Made by a program: the position numbers and the translations under genes
The notes under the pieces: model-generated
The model's input: the letters and a program-made list of their open reading frames with translations, nothing else
The model's database searches: none
What the model was told of the DNA's origin: nothing
Assembly: GCA_963552605.1 (NCBI GenBank)
Contig: CAUVKI010000003.1
Coordinates: 1-64,000 of the forward strand
Direction of reading: 5' to 3'
Source: CAUVKI01 sp963552605
GTDB lineage: Bacteria; Bacillota; Clostridia; Tissierellales; Peptoniphilaceae
Length of the DNA: 64,000 nucleotides
Shown: positions 25,800-34,193 of the stretch, one piece after another
Layout of the letters: each line of letters opens with the position of its first letter
Position numbering within the stretch: position 1 is the stretch's first letter

Positions 25800-26205
25800 T
25801 TGTTACTTCCTCGTAAATTGTCAACACGGTGAAAAGATTTTTTTGTTCGATGTTCTCTATATCCACAATATTGTATATTTTATCTTCAATCTTTATGCGG
25901 TGATTTACCGTTTCAAATTCAGGTCGCCACTGCGTAGTGATTGCGCCGAGCTGATGATACTCCTCGTGTCTGCCGATTTCGAATTCTTTAGAGTGTTTAG
26001 GTCGCCAAGCGGCATTTGTCCATTTTATTCTGCCGTAATAATGCCCAATGGTTTCCCATTCTTCCTGTTCTATACCGTATTCATCTTTTTTTATAATGCG
26101 TTTTTGCAAATCGAACGGCATATCGTAAGTCGCCCACGGGTCTGTTAAAATCGGGTTAACAATAGCCTTATTTTGCATTTTGCCTTTTCTTGTATTTGTA
26201 CGCAT
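25792..26205 (-). CDS. Head closure/head-tail joining protein
   Basis: 137 residues. DEYGIEQEEWETIGHYYGRIKW and the late VNHRIKIEDKIYNIVDIENIEQKN segment match the SPP1 gp16/phage head-tail joining fold. Overlaps the next gene by eight bases. Confidence 0.75.
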   Translation of the reverse strand: MRTNTRKGKMQNKAIVNPILTDPWATYDMPFDLQKRIIKKDEYGIEQEEWETIGHYYGRIKWTNAAWRPKHSKEFEIGRHEEYHQLGAITTQWRPEFETVNHRIKIEDKIYNIVDIENIEQKNLFTVLTIYEEVTNG

Positions 26206-26214
26206 TTAGCACCT

Positions 26215-26478
26215 CTATAACTTTTTTACGCCCTCCATAAGCTGAACGCGAGTTATTTCACTGTGGAAATTTTCCTCGAAAAATTCTAAGGCATTGTTAT
26301 ACGCATACCGTATCCGATTAAACAGTAGCTCCCGATTTTCAGGCTTACTGTAATCAAGTTCCACGCCTATGAGATAGTTTAGAGCTTCTTTGCTTTCTTC
26401 TGTTAGAGCTTGGAGCTTCTCGTCAATTCCCGAGTCGCTCCAAGTGATAGCCAGACGATTTTTTAACTCTTTTAACAT
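26215..26478 (-). CDS. Head-tail adaptor (gp6-like)
   Basis: 87 residues, helical (LKNRLAITWSDSGIDEKLQALTEESKEALNYLIGVELDYSKPENRELLFNRIRYAYN). Same place and pattern as HK97 gp6/phage_connect proteins that bind the portal ring. Confidence 0.75.
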   Translation of the reverse strand: MLKELKNRLAITWSDSGIDEKLQALTEESKEALNYLIGVELDYSKPENRELLFNRIRYAYNNALEFFEENFHSEITRVQLMEGVKKL

Positions 26479-26480
26479 TT

Positions 26481-27638
26481 TTACTTTTTAGAGGGAATCA
26501 GTACTGCATCCGCAAATCCTGTGGGAATTAAGCCGGCAAAGCTTAAAATTTGGTAAGCAAGTTCCGCCTTAGGCGTTCCCCAGACATACAATTTGGATAT
26601 AAACAAGTCCATATCTTCTATAGCCAGCGTTTCTTTGTAGCGGTCTATTCTCATATCGCCTGATACCCCTAGAATATAGTTCTTAGGGTCTCCGACAATA
26701 GCAATGTCTTTCGGAACGGCATAAGATTTAATAATTTTTTCTCCGAAAGGCATTCTGTCCAAGTCCCAAGTTCCATTGGATACACTGCGTTGTGCCAATA
26801 TCGGAGCGACAAAACTCCAGTAGGTTTGCGGATTTAGGATAATAGATACATTGGAGCTGTCCCAACCCTCTTCCGCCATTTTACCCCTTATAGAGCCGAG
26901 AGCAAGGGGGTTGAAAGTTTTGTCCGCACCCGCCACGGTTTTTAGGTCAAGCGTCTTTCTTTCGGGATATGCACCGTCCACCGCACCGCTCAGCATCCTT
27001 GTCATCCCGATGGGTTTATCCTTTCCATCTCCATTAACAATAGCCTCTTCCAAGGTAATAGCCATTATTTCGGATAACACTGTAATTACATACTGCGCCA
27101 ACCATTCGGGACCCAACTCAAGCATTCCCTTGCACACAGGGATGAACCCTGCAAGCCTTGCACTCTTAAGGTCTAAAGATAAGAAGCCGTCCAAAATAAT
27201 CTGCTTTATATCTCCGCACATCTGCCCCCAGTAAGCCCTTGCATTGTTCTTTTTAAAGGTGATGTATCTCCCTAAAACATCGGCGTCTATTGTATCTACC
27301 GCAGAAATTAAAGGGTGCTCTTTTTTTAACCTTGCCATTACGTCTGTAATTACAGTGGTCGGAAAAGCTTGGTCTATTCCCTCAAAGCCTTTTCGCTCGA
27401 TTACGGCGTTAAAATATGCACGCTCTTGACTTGTTAGAGGTTTCATTACTCCTCTTTGGGCCAAGATTGTGTTGTCTTGGTTTTGGAGTGCTTTTGTTTC
27501 CGCTTTCTCCAATATCTCATTCTGGAGTAGTTGTGTAAAGTCAAAAAATGCTTGTTGCTGTGCCTGCTCATCCCCGGAGATAAGGGCTGTAAATAATTCT
27601 TGCTGTTTTTGTTCTTTAGTTGCGTCAGGATTTTTCAT
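26481..27638 (-). CDS. Major capsid protein, HK97 fold
   Basis: 385 residues. An N-terminal scaffold-like helix (~1-70, Gln-rich) precedes the capsid domain that opens at LTSQERAYFNAV. Segments AYWGQMCGDIKQ, LEEAIVNGDGKDKPIGMTRML and MDLFISKLYVWGTPK are typical. Lies right after the ClpP-like protease that would trim the N-terminal delta region. Confidence 0.9.
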   Translation of the reverse strand: MKNPDATKEQKQQELFTALISGDEQAQQQAFFDFTQLLQNEILEKAETKALQNQDNTILAQRGVMKPLTSQERAYFNAVIERKGFEGIDQAFPTTVITDVMARLKKEHPLISAVDTIDADVLGRYITFKKNNARAYWGQMCGDIKQIILDGFLSLDLKSARLAGFIPVCKGMLELGPEWLAQYVITVLSEIMAITLEEAIVNGDGKDKPIGMTRMLSGAVDGAYPERKTLDLKTVAGADKTFNPLALGSIRGKMAEEGWDSSNVSIILNPQTYWSFVAPILAQRSVSNGTWDLDRMPFGEKIIKSYAVPKDIAIVGDPKNYILGVSGDMRIDRYKETLAIEDMDLFISKLYVWGTPKAELAYQILSFAGLIPTGFADAVLIPSKK

Positions 27639-27662
27639 CTTTTGTCCTCTCTTTCTTATTTT

Positions 27663-28322
27663 TTAAATAGCTAATCTTGCAAAAGCGTGGATTAGATTTT
27701 TGGCGTGTTCAATTTCAGGTTCGGTAACTTTTTCAGTTTTTTCTGATACTTCTTGTTGGTGGCAAAAACCTTTCTCTTTTGCTTCTTTAGGGTCTAGCCA
27801 AGTTTCATTCTCCAACATTTCCGTTAGTTGCTCTTTAGTGCCGTTAAAATGCGACATATAGATATCTATTATGGAGTTGTCGATTTTTTTAAGGGTTAGC
27901 ACCACTTTTTCCATTTCCGAAGCATTCCCGAAACAAAATGTGCTCGCTTGATGTACCATAAGTAGCGCACCTTTACCCATATAAATTTTATCCCCCGCCA
28001 TCGCTATAACGGAAGCTCCCGAAGCCGCTACGCCATCTATAATTATCTCTTTTTCATTCTGTAATTCTTTAAGATAATTGTAAATAGCCACTGCCGCGAA
28101 AACAGACCCTCCGTAAGAGTTTAGGTGTATTTTTAAAGTGTCTTGCGGATTAAGATTAAGCTCTTCCACCAAGGCTCTAACACCTTTTGGAGTTATAGCC
28201 TCTATTTTCTCCCCTGTCAGCCAGTCCGTTGCCTCTTCTTCCATAACGTTGCCGTATAGATAGAGTGTCTTATCTTTCTTATCCGCTTTTGCATAGAATT
28301 TAGGATTTTTCGGCTTGTTCAT
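27663..28322 (-). CDS. ClpP-like prohead maturation protease
   Basis: 219 residues. ClpP fold: HLNSYGGSVFAAVAIYNYL, GVAASGASVIAMAGDKIYMGKGALLMVHQAST, with the nucleophile serine in ASGAS and the histidine in MVHQA. Cleaves the capsid scaffold during head maturation. Overlaps the end of the portal gene by 23 bases. Confidence 0.9.
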   Translation of the reverse strand: MNKPKNPKFYAKADKKDKTLYLYGNVMEEEATDWLTGEKIEAITPKGVRALVEELNLNPQDTLKIHLNSYGGSVFAAVAIYNYLKELQNEKEIIIDGVAASGASVIAMAGDKIYMGKGALLMVHQASTFCFGNASEMEKVVLTLKKIDNSIIDIYMSHFNGTKEQLTEMLENETWLDPKEAKEKGFCHQQEVSEKTEKVTEPEIEHAKNLIHAFARLAI

Positions 28323-29457
28323 CTTCTTTTTCTCCTTTTTCTCCTTTTTCCCTTTGGTAATTTAGGGTTATATATCTTTCATCCCCGATTTTATCCGTTA
28401 TCGGTTCTCTGCCTAAGGCTTCAAGATTGTCATTTATCGTGTTAGTTCCAATTCTTGTAAGCTTTTCGAGGGCATCTGCGAGGTCGTGTATATCCATTAA
28501 CAGATATTTTGTGTCGATTTCTATCCGAGTTCCGGACAGCAAATCTGCGGGGGTGTACATCTTTCTATTTATTTCTGTTTGTATCATTTTTGCGAGAGGT
28601 GTTATACACAATCGCATCAGATTTTTAACCGTGTTGTCGCTCTCCGCTATTGTTCCTTTTAGCAGTTGCGGGGGAATGTTTAAGTTGATAGCAACGAAAT
28701 CATATATATCATCAATTAGCGTTCGGATATCTCTGCTGTCGGAAGCATTCTTATATGTGTGGTTAGTCAAGTCTTGGTAAGTGATTCCGTTCGTGAGCGG
28801 CAAAGTTGCGCCGTTTTCGGATTTATGAAAGTCCTTGAGTTGTTCGTTAATTAACTTCTGTAAATCTTCTTGCGCTTGTGGAGTCTGCGGATAATTGGTT
28901 GGGATTGTTAGAGTGCTCCGCTTAACATTGGATTGCTTATAACTTACTATACTGCGATATAGTAGAGCTCTATGTTGCTTAAGCATAGCGTTTAAATTGT
29001 ACGGCTTAACTCCTTGTGTGAAATGTAGCACATCTTTTTCGGCATAATTTTTTACTGTGATGTTGTTAAGTATTATGTTAGAATATGTATTTTCTGCGAA
29101 TGCCGTAGAGTTGAGGGTATAGCTGTCTGTAATATAGAGTTGCCCTCTCTCCATTATTGCAAGACAATCGCCAAGTCTAACTAAGTCGGATACTATTTTT
29201 TGCAAAAATTGATGCTTGTTTTGGTTCACATTGGGCTGTACATTCCATAAAAAATACATCTGTTTTTTAACAAGCTTGTTTTTTTCGTAGGTCTTAAACT
29301 CCGCAGTGCTTAGAACCTTAGATATAAGTGCAATAGCGGCTTCCAATGCACAGTTAGCAACAACTTGCAAGTCTGTTGTATCCCCGTATTCTATTAGTAT
29401 CTGCGTGTTGTGTTTAAGCGGATTACGCAGACTCTCCAACCAGTCCAGTATTTTCAT
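28300..29457 (-). CDS. Portal protein, HK97 family
   Basis: 385 residues from the ATG at 29457 (GAGGGG six bases upstream); the longer upstream frame runs through non-coding leader. Contains the family's QMYFLWNVQPNVNQNKHQFLQKIV segment, the AMLKQHRALLYRS region and LNIPPQLL near the C-terminus. A terminator lies ~100 bp upstream, so portal and later genes probably have their own promoter or rely on antitermination. Confidence 0.85.
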   Translation of the reverse strand: MKILDWLESLRNPLKHNTQILIEYGDTTDLQVVANCALEAAIALISKVLSTAEFKTYEKNKLVKKQMYFLWNVQPNVNQNKHQFLQKIVSDLVRLGDCLAIMERGQLYITDSYTLNSTAFAENTYSNIILNNITVKNYAEKDVLHFTQGVKPYNLNAMLKQHRALLYRSIVSYKQSNVKRSTLTIPTNYPQTPQAQEDLQKLINEQLKDFHKSENGATLPLTNGITYQDLTNHTYKNASDSRDIRTLIDDIYDFVAINLNIPPQLLKGTIAESDNTVKNLMRLCITPLAKMIQTEINRKMYTPADLLSGTRIEIDTKYLLMDIHDLADALEKLTRIGTNTINDNLEALGREPITDKIGDERYITLNYQREKGEKGEKEDEQAEKS

Positions 29458-29558
29458 TTTTTTTCCCCTCTTGTCTGTTTCGCAATATTCTAACATAATT
29501 ATATAATTATTACTTTCGCCCAGTGTTGCAATATTGGTTAAGGATATTTTCAGACACG

Positions 29559-29592
29559 AAAAAAAAACCCTGCGCAATCTCTTGCGCAAGGT
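29559..29592 (-). terminator. Terminator between the cassette region and portal
   Basis: Minus strand: CCTTGCGCA, AGAGA loop, TTGCGCAGG, then nine T's. It would stop transcription coming from TerL and the small cassette genes. It overlaps the plus-strand promoter at 29582. Confidence 0.75.
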
Positions 29593-29610
29593 TAAAAAAT
29601 CTGATACAAT
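29582..29610 (+). promoter_or_regulatory. Plus-strand promoter opposite the late operon
   Basis: TTGCGC, 17 bp, TACAAT. No protein gene follows; a two-hairpin RNA ending in a terminator does. Confidence 0.55.
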
Positions 29611-29613
29611 ACA

Positions 29614-29691
29614 CAGGACTGCGAAACAAGTGTTTTTCTTTTCCACGCAGTTCCTGTTTTTCCGAGGAGCGATAAGCTCCTCGTTTTTTTT
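29614..29691 (+). ncRNA. Predicted small phage RNA with two hairpins
   Basis: Hairpin 1 pairs CAGGACTGCG (29614-29623) with CGCAGTTCCTG (29646-29656), one bulged base, loop with TTTTTCTTTTCC. Hairpin 2 is an intrinsic terminator, GAGGAGC, GATAA, GCTCCTC then eight T's (29664-29691). With the promoter at 29582 this makes a transcript of about 75-80 nt antisense to the late operon gap. No open frame of use inside. Expression is not shown; the call rests on promoter, structure and terminator lying in the right order. Confidence 0.55.
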
Positions 29692-29695
29692 AGGC

Positions 29696-30397
29696 TTATC
29701 TTACAGGCATGTAAATTTCGTATTTGGTCGGGTCTAATTCATAAAGCGCATATGCCCAATGGTCAACGTCCTCTTCCCATTTATCTTCCTCGTATTTGTC
29801 TGCTACCCAGATAGTCTCATCTGTCTCCGCTATGTCTAGGCGTTGTAGACTATATATGTCTTTTATAGACGAAAATTTAACGTACTCCTTAAGTTTATCT
29901 ACAACCATTTCCCCTAACGCTTTAAGCTTACTGTCCTCATTTTTCAGCTCTAACTCCTCTATTTTTTGTATATAGGAGTTAGCACTAAGATCAGCTTCCG
30001 GCTCTTCACCGAAGCAATAGATTACCGCGTCTTGTATTTCCTTGTCGAACGCCCAACCATCATAATAATTATCGTTCGTAGATATTGCGGAATATATACA
30101 TATATCCCCTGTGTACATATACTGTATAAGAGCGAAATGGTTTCTTTTGTAATCTTCTTCATACGTAGCTACCGCGCGGTCCAGCCCGAAGATTAGGCGG
30201 CATCCGCCATACCTAGCCTCCGCCAGAACCATATCGAAAGGGTCTAGACGGCAGTTGTTCGAATAATAGCCGTGGTCATCTCTGCCGTAATCCCCAAAAA
30301 AATGCGCCCTTAAGACGTACTCCAGAAACGCGTCTTTATACTCTGCCTTATCTACTAGATATGCTTCTTTTGTTCTCTTTTCGATTTTGTTTTCCAT
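29696..30397 (-). CDS. Orphan acidic phage protein (cassette gene A)
   Basis: 233 residues, no family recognised; strongly acidic overall (for example WVADKYEEDKWEEDVDHWAY). It has its own strong promoter at 30458-30486 and a conserved leader shared with two other small genes. It sits between TerL and portal, a place normally without genes of this type, which marks it as a later insertion (moron). An anti-defence or host-modifying role is possible but unproven. Confidence 0.6.
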   Translation of the reverse strand: MENKIEKRTKEAYLVDKAEYKDAFLEYVLRAHFFGDYGRDDHGYYSNNCRLDPFDMVLAEARYGGCRLIFGLDRAVATYEEDYKRNHFALIQYMYTGDICIYSAISTNDNYYDGWAFDKEIQDAVIYCFGEEPEADLSANSYIQKIEELELKNEDSKLKALGEMVVDKLKEYVKFSSIKDIYSLQRLDIAETDETIWVADKYEEDKWEEDVDHWAYALYELDPTKYEIYMPVR

Positions 30398-30457
30398 TTT
30401 CTTCTTCCTCCTGTTTTTCCTGCCCTCTTGGCTGTTCTCTGCGTCTTGCTTGTGTAT

Positions 30458-30486
30458 AGTATACAGCGTGCGTGATGTATTGTCAA
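30458..30486 (-). promoter_or_regulatory. Cassette promoter copy 1
   Basis: Minus strand TTGACA, 17 bp, TATACT. The -10 lies in a dyad TGTATACTATACA. The ~45-nt leader with AAGACGCAGAGAACAGCC is repeated at the other copies. Confidence 0.85.
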
Positions 30487-30549
30487 GTGTTTTTTTGAAA
30501 ATTTTTCAGAATTTTTTTGCGCCTTGAAATGCAATTATATCCGCACCGC

Positions 30550-30783
30550 TTACTTGTTCTTGCAGGTGTCTTGCTTCGGCTCCCATTTCATTTCCGCATA
30601 TTCGCGCGCGATAAGCCACTGCTTTCCCACTTTCGTTAAAACTTTGTCCGGTATAACTTGTTTTCGCGCCGCGTAAGCCCTAATGGAGGACGCTTTTATG
30701 TTGTACTCTTTTTCTACCTCTTCTAGCGTAATCCATTCTTGCAAGAATAATTGCAGAGCTTTTTCTGCCTTATTTTTCTTCAT
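30550..30783 (-). CDS. Helix-turn-helix protein
   Basis: 77 residues: EWITLEEVEKEYNIKASSIRAYAARKQVIPDKVLTKVGKQWLI is a MerR/excisionase-like winged HTH. Second gene of the cassette driven by promoter copy 2; GGGGGAGG precedes its ATG. Could regulate the cassette promoters, which contain a shared dyad at the -10. Confidence 0.7.
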   Translation of the reverse strand: MKKNKAEKALQLFLQEWITLEEVEKEYNIKASSIRAYAARKQVIPDKVLTKVGKQWLIAREYAEMKWEPKQDTCKNK

Positions 30784-30816
30784 TTCTACCTCCCCCTAAG
30801 GGGTGGGGGGGGCTTA

Positions 30817-31083
30817 TTAGTATTCCACCCACCCCGATGTTTGTATTATCGCTGACGGGTTTTCCCAGTCGCACGCAGTTTCCTCGTATTGCGATGTAGG
30901 GTCATAATCCTCCAGTATTTCCCACCTTATTAGGTAATCACGCCCGTCCTTATCTATCGCACTTGCGGCATAGTATGTCTCTTCCCATACCCCGTCTATA
31001 TAAGCGTCTTGCGTAAGAATATATTCCTTACCATCCTTAAACACGTTTCCAAATTCCGCTCTTAATTTGTTAATATCTTCCAT
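30817..31083 (-). CDS. Small acidic phage protein (cassette gene B)
   Basis: 88 residues from the ATG at 31083 (GAGGA upstream); an upstream frame extension is leader. Begins MEDINKLRAEFGNVFKDGKE, with about one residue in four Asp or Glu and many Tyr/Trp. No family recognised with certainty. Acidic, small and individually promoted genes of this kind in phages are often DNA mimics or inhibitors of host systems; here that is inference only. Confidence 0.6.
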   Translation of the reverse strand: MEDINKLRAEFGNVFKDGKEYILTQDAYIDGVWEETYYAASAIDKDGRDYLIRWEILEDYDPTSQYEETACDWENPSAIIQTSGWVEY

Positions 31084-31141
31084 TTCTGCTTCCTCCTGTT
31101 TTTCTGCCCTCTTGGCTGTTCTCTGCGTCTTGCTTGTATAG

Positions 31142-31170
31142 AGTATACAGCATATACGCTGCTTTGTCAA
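31142..31170 (-). promoter_or_regulatory. Cassette promoter copy 2
   Basis: Minus strand TTGACA, 17 bp, TATACT with dyad TGTATACTCTATACA. Leader nearly identical to copy 1. Confidence 0.85.
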
Positions 31171-31239
31171 GTGTTTTTTTGGAAATTTTTTTATTTTTTT
31201 CTGACCGTGTTCTTACCCCCTAAGGGGTGGAGAGGGAGG

Positions 31240-31575
31240 CTAATCCATCTCCGAGCAGTATTCCTCTTCCCACAGCGCGTCTATAACCCTTAGGGCGGAT
31301 ACCGTTTCCACATCTTCCACCCAGTGTAGCGCCGCAATTTTTCCGTCCGCATCCAACACGGTAAGCATCATTTTGGCGGTGTCAATCTCGATATCGCATC
31401 CTCTTATATAGTTCTCTTGGTACAGCACCACGCCCCGATAGTTGCCTCTTCTGGAGGTCTTGTACTCCACATCGTCCCAGTCTTCCAACCAGCCTTCCGC
31501 CACTCCGTCCTCGTCTACGCCATCCCGTATTAGCTCTTCCAATTCGAAAAAAATTTCTCTTGCAATCTCTTTCAT
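31240..31575 (-). CDS. Small acidic phage protein (cassette gene C)
   Basis: 111 residues: LEELIRDGVDEDGVAEGWLEDWDDVEY, YIRGCDIEIDTAKMMLTVLDADG, ending in acidic residues. Very acidic, no recognised family. Own promoter copy 3 and leader. The stop is followed by CCACCCCTTAGGGGG, a block also found after cassette gene B, consistent with cassette duplication. Confidence 0.6.
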   Translation of the reverse strand: MKEIAREIFFELEELIRDGVDEDGVAEGWLEDWDDVEYKTSRRGNYRGVVLYQENYIRGCDIEIDTAKMMLTVLDADGKIAALHWVEDVETVSALRVIDALWEEEYCSEMD

Positions 31576-31631
31576 TTTTGTTTTCTCCTGTTTTTCCGCC
31601 GTCTTGCTGTTCTCTGCATCTTGCTGTACTT

Positions 31632-31660
31632 ATTATACAGCGTATGCGATGTACTGTCAA
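31632..31660 (-). promoter_or_regulatory. Cassette promoter copy 3
   Basis: Minus strand TTGACA, 17 bp, TATAAT with TGTATAATAAGTACA. Leader similar to copies 1 and 2. Confidence 0.8.
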
Positions 31661-31733
31661 GCTTTTTTTTCAAAAAATTTTTAAAATTTTTCTGCCTCGA
31701 GGGGTGTGAGTTACCGCCCTATATGCTGTACCT

Positions 31734-31762
31734 ATTATACAGCGTATAAGATGCGCTATCAG
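31734..31762 (-). promoter_or_regulatory. Cassette promoter copy 4, weakened
   Basis: Minus strand CTGATA, 17 bp, TATAAT with TGTATAATAGGTACA. The -35 is poor and no gene follows before copy 3. Confidence 0.5.
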
Positions 31763-31771
31763 GCATTTTTT

Positions 31772-31914
31772 TTAGCTCCTACCATTACCTAGTGGCGGCG
31801 TCATTGTTGTTAGGAGCTAACTGCGTGAAAAAGTTGCTGGACTGTTCAGCTTTATCTTAGCAATGCCCCCCGTCTAAAAAATCGCAATTTTTTATGTCAG
31901 CGGAGAACGGGGGG
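31772..31914 (-). repeat. Dyad-rich non-coding stretch after TerL
   Basis: Two perfect long-range dyads: TTAGCTCCTA/TAGGAGCTAA (31772-31820) and CCCCCCGT/ACGGGGGG (31866-31914), the second enclosing AAAAAAT/ATTTTTT. No open frame. Could be a structured RNA, a packaging (cos/pac) region or an antitermination site. I see no gene in 31690-31962. Confidence 0.5.
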
Positions 31915-31962
31915 TGGGTCAGTTGTACAAAAATGTTGATTTTCTGCTTTTTATAGTGGTGA

Positions 31963-33594
31963 TTAGTATAGGACTACATCGAAAGAGGGCATAAAAGTTG
32001 TCTCTTCCAAACTATCATCTATTAAAGAGTGGAGAAAGCAGAAAAATACATCGGTTTTGCGCCTTTCAGGCTCTATTTTTCGGTATTCTACATTGCCTTT
32101 GTCATTAACAATCCTCTTTACATTCCAAAAATTCCATCGCAGAAACTTATCATCTTCAAAAACTACAGTATGGTTGGCGAACATCGTGTCTATCACAGGT
32201 GCTATTTTATTGTGGCTGATTAGTCCTGAGCGGATTTCTTCTGTTGGGGGCAGTCCTCGTGCTTCAAAACATTCCTTCAAAGCACCGTAGCGAAAACTGT
32301 CGCATTTGATTTTTTTTATTACATAACTTTTTTTTGCTTGCTCCTCAAACCAGTTGGCTATCAACTCGGGTGCGATTGTGGGATAATCCGCTGTATGCAC
32401 TACTGAAACCCAGCCTTTGTCTACCGCTTCGTCTATGTCTATCCCGTAGTCTGTTAGTTGTAAGCTTTTTTCGTGTACCCAAGTGTGTTGCTTGAAGTAG
32501 GTGATGCCGTTCTCTTTCCATCTTAGTCCCGCAGAGGCAAAGTCCCTTAAATCTGCAAAGTCCACTGCTCCCTCACATTCTCTACCTGTGAGGTCTATAA
32601 ACTCCCCTTTACAAGCTGTCATTAAATCTTCCCAACTGCATACCGTGTGAAATTTGGATGTAAAAGGCAGATTCATTCGTTTGGTTATAAATGCTTCTTT
32701 GAGGTGTTCGTTTTTTAGCATCTCAAAATATTCATCTTCTATTTCTTTTTTGAGGTCGGGGGAGTATCTTATTCGCAAATTAGCTTTCTCCCAATATTTT
32801 GGTTGGTTGACTTCTCGTATGTTGTCAAGTTTGGCTATTATAGGCAGAAAGCCTTTGTGTTCTTCTTCCTCTTCCAGTACACGTCTTGCCCTTTCCTTGA
32901 AGTCGTCTATGACTTTCTCTCGGACATCTCCGTCCGAGGTGATATATATTCTTCGGGAGTTGGGCTTTTTACCCAGCCCCCCTGTGAATACTTTTATGTT
33001 CTTATAATCTGTGTAAGCGTGTACTTCGTCAAATATTACACATCCGGGACGTCCGCCGTCTTTGGTTTTCGGGTTTGAGGTTTTAAATTGGATTTTTGAG
33101 CGGGTGGCTTTGTTTTGTATTTCCGTTAGGCTATACTTATATAATTTTTTGCCTTTTTCTCCCATCGCATAAATTACATCGTAAACTTCCATAAACGAGG
33201 TTTTGGCTTGTTCTTCTCCCATTGCTACAATATGGCAGTCGTAATTTTTTATACCGTAATTTTTAGATGTTAGAAAAAATACCAGCGCGGATATTAATCC
33301 GTTTTTTCCCCAGCCTCTGCCCTCTTGAATAAAAATTTGGTTGAAGATGAGCATTCCCGTTTTTTTGGAGAATAGCGAGAGTATTAGATAAGCATAAAAT
33401 TTTTGGTCGGGCATTAAAGGAAAGAAGTATTTTTCCGTGAGCCTTACGAATTCTTCCGTGATTTCAGGCTTTTCTTCGGTGTCCTCATCCTTTAGGATTT
33501 TTCGGATAAGTTTGATGAGTTTTTTTTGCTCTTTGCAAGTGTAGACTTCCCCTTTTTCTACCATTTCTATCCATCGGTGAAGATTAGAGTTCAT
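31963..33594 (-). CDS. Terminase large subunit
   Basis: 543 residues. ATPase part with EGRGWGKNG (Walker A-like) and VIFDEVHAY (Walker B), then a C-terminal RNase H-like nuclease with AVDFADLRDFASAGLRW and late acidic residues. HK97-type packaging motor. The start overlaps the TerS gene by 11 bases. Confidence 0.92.
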   Translation of the reverse strand: MNSNLHRWIEMVEKGEVYTCKEQKKLIKLIRKILKDEDTEEKPEITEEFVRLTEKYFFPLMPDQKFYAYLILSLFSKKTGMLIFNQIFIQEGRGWGKNGLISALVFFLTSKNYGIKNYDCHIVAMGEEQAKTSFMEVYDVIYAMGEKGKKLYKYSLTEIQNKATRSKIQFKTSNPKTKDGGRPGCVIFDEVHAYTDYKNIKVFTGGLGKKPNSRRIYITSDGDVREKVIDDFKERARRVLEEEEEHKGFLPIIAKLDNIREVNQPKYWEKANLRIRYSPDLKKEIEDEYFEMLKNEHLKEAFITKRMNLPFTSKFHTVCSWEDLMTACKGEFIDLTGRECEGAVDFADLRDFASAGLRWKENGITYFKQHTWVHEKSLQLTDYGIDIDEAVDKGWVSVVHTADYPTIAPELIANWFEEQAKKSYVIKKIKCDSFRYGALKECFEARGLPPTEEIRSGLISHNKIAPVIDTMFANHTVVFEDDKFLRWNFWNVKRIVNDKGNVEYRKIEPERRKTDVFFCFLHSLIDDSLEETTFMPSFDVVLY

Positions 33595-33880
33595 TGTCTT
33601 CCACTTCGTTTATATCTGCTACTTTTAAGCCGAGTTCTTTTAACAGCCCTGTTTTTCTTGCGTTGGCTTTTTGTACATTTCCGACACTTTCGTTCTGTTT
33701 GATGTATCCGTTGGATTGAAGTATTGATACTCCTCTTTCGTTTATGTCCGCCCATAGTGACTCTTCTAGACGGCATAAGTCCAGATATCTGTCAACGAGT
33801 TCCAGAGCGTAGGGGGTATCTGCTCCCCTTTGCTTTAATTGAGTGATTAAACTTTTTTTGATTTTCTCTAATTTTGTCAT
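33584..33880 (-). CDS. Terminase small subunit, P27 family
   Basis: 98 residues: VDRYLDLCRLEESLWADINERGVSI and the late NARKTGLLKELGLKVAD segment are typical of P27. Binds the packaging start site on phage DNA. GGAG upstream. Confidence 0.85.
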   Translation of the reverse strand: MTKLEKIKKSLITQLKQRGADTPYALELVDRYLDLCRLEESLWADINERGVSILQSNGYIKQNESVGNVQKANARKTGLLKELGLKVADINEVEDNEL

Positions 33881-33896
33881 TTTACTGCTCCTTTCT

Positions 33897-34193
33897 TTAT
33901 TCCCATCTCGGGGGGTGTTCTTCCTTTTTCGGAGGGTTGTTGAATTTTTCAGGGTGTGCTTTGTTGTGGCAAGATGTGCATAAGGTTATCAGATTTGCGT
34001 TGTCCAAACGTAAATCGTATCGCTTGTCCAAGTGTTTTATGTGGTGTACTTCAAGGGTGTTGAGTTGTCCGCACGATACTTTGCCCTCTTTTATGCACCA
34101 TTGGCATTCGTTGTGGTCTCTTCGGATTATTTCTTGCCTTTTTCTTTTCCATTCCGTGCTTTTGTAGAATTTCAGAATCTGCTGATGTGTCAT
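33897..34193 (-). CDS. HNH endonuclease
   Basis: 98 residues from the ATG at 34193, coupled to the upstream gene (ATGA). WKRKRQEIIRRDHNECQWC, LEVHHIKHLDKRYDLRLDNANLITLC and CHNKAH form the HNH/zinc core. HNH proteins next to terminase assist DNA packaging/cleavage in HK97-like phages. Confidence 0.9.
   Translation of the reverse strand: MTHQQILKFYKSTEWKRKRQEIIRRDHNECQWCIKEGKVSCGQLNTLEVHHIKHLDKRYDLRLDNANLITLCTSCHNKAHPEKFNNPPKKEEHPPRWE

Noticed and set aside
29460..29646. Longer portal start
   Set aside because: The extra codons run through a terminator hairpin and the predicted RNA promoter region; the ATG at 29457 has a ribosome site.
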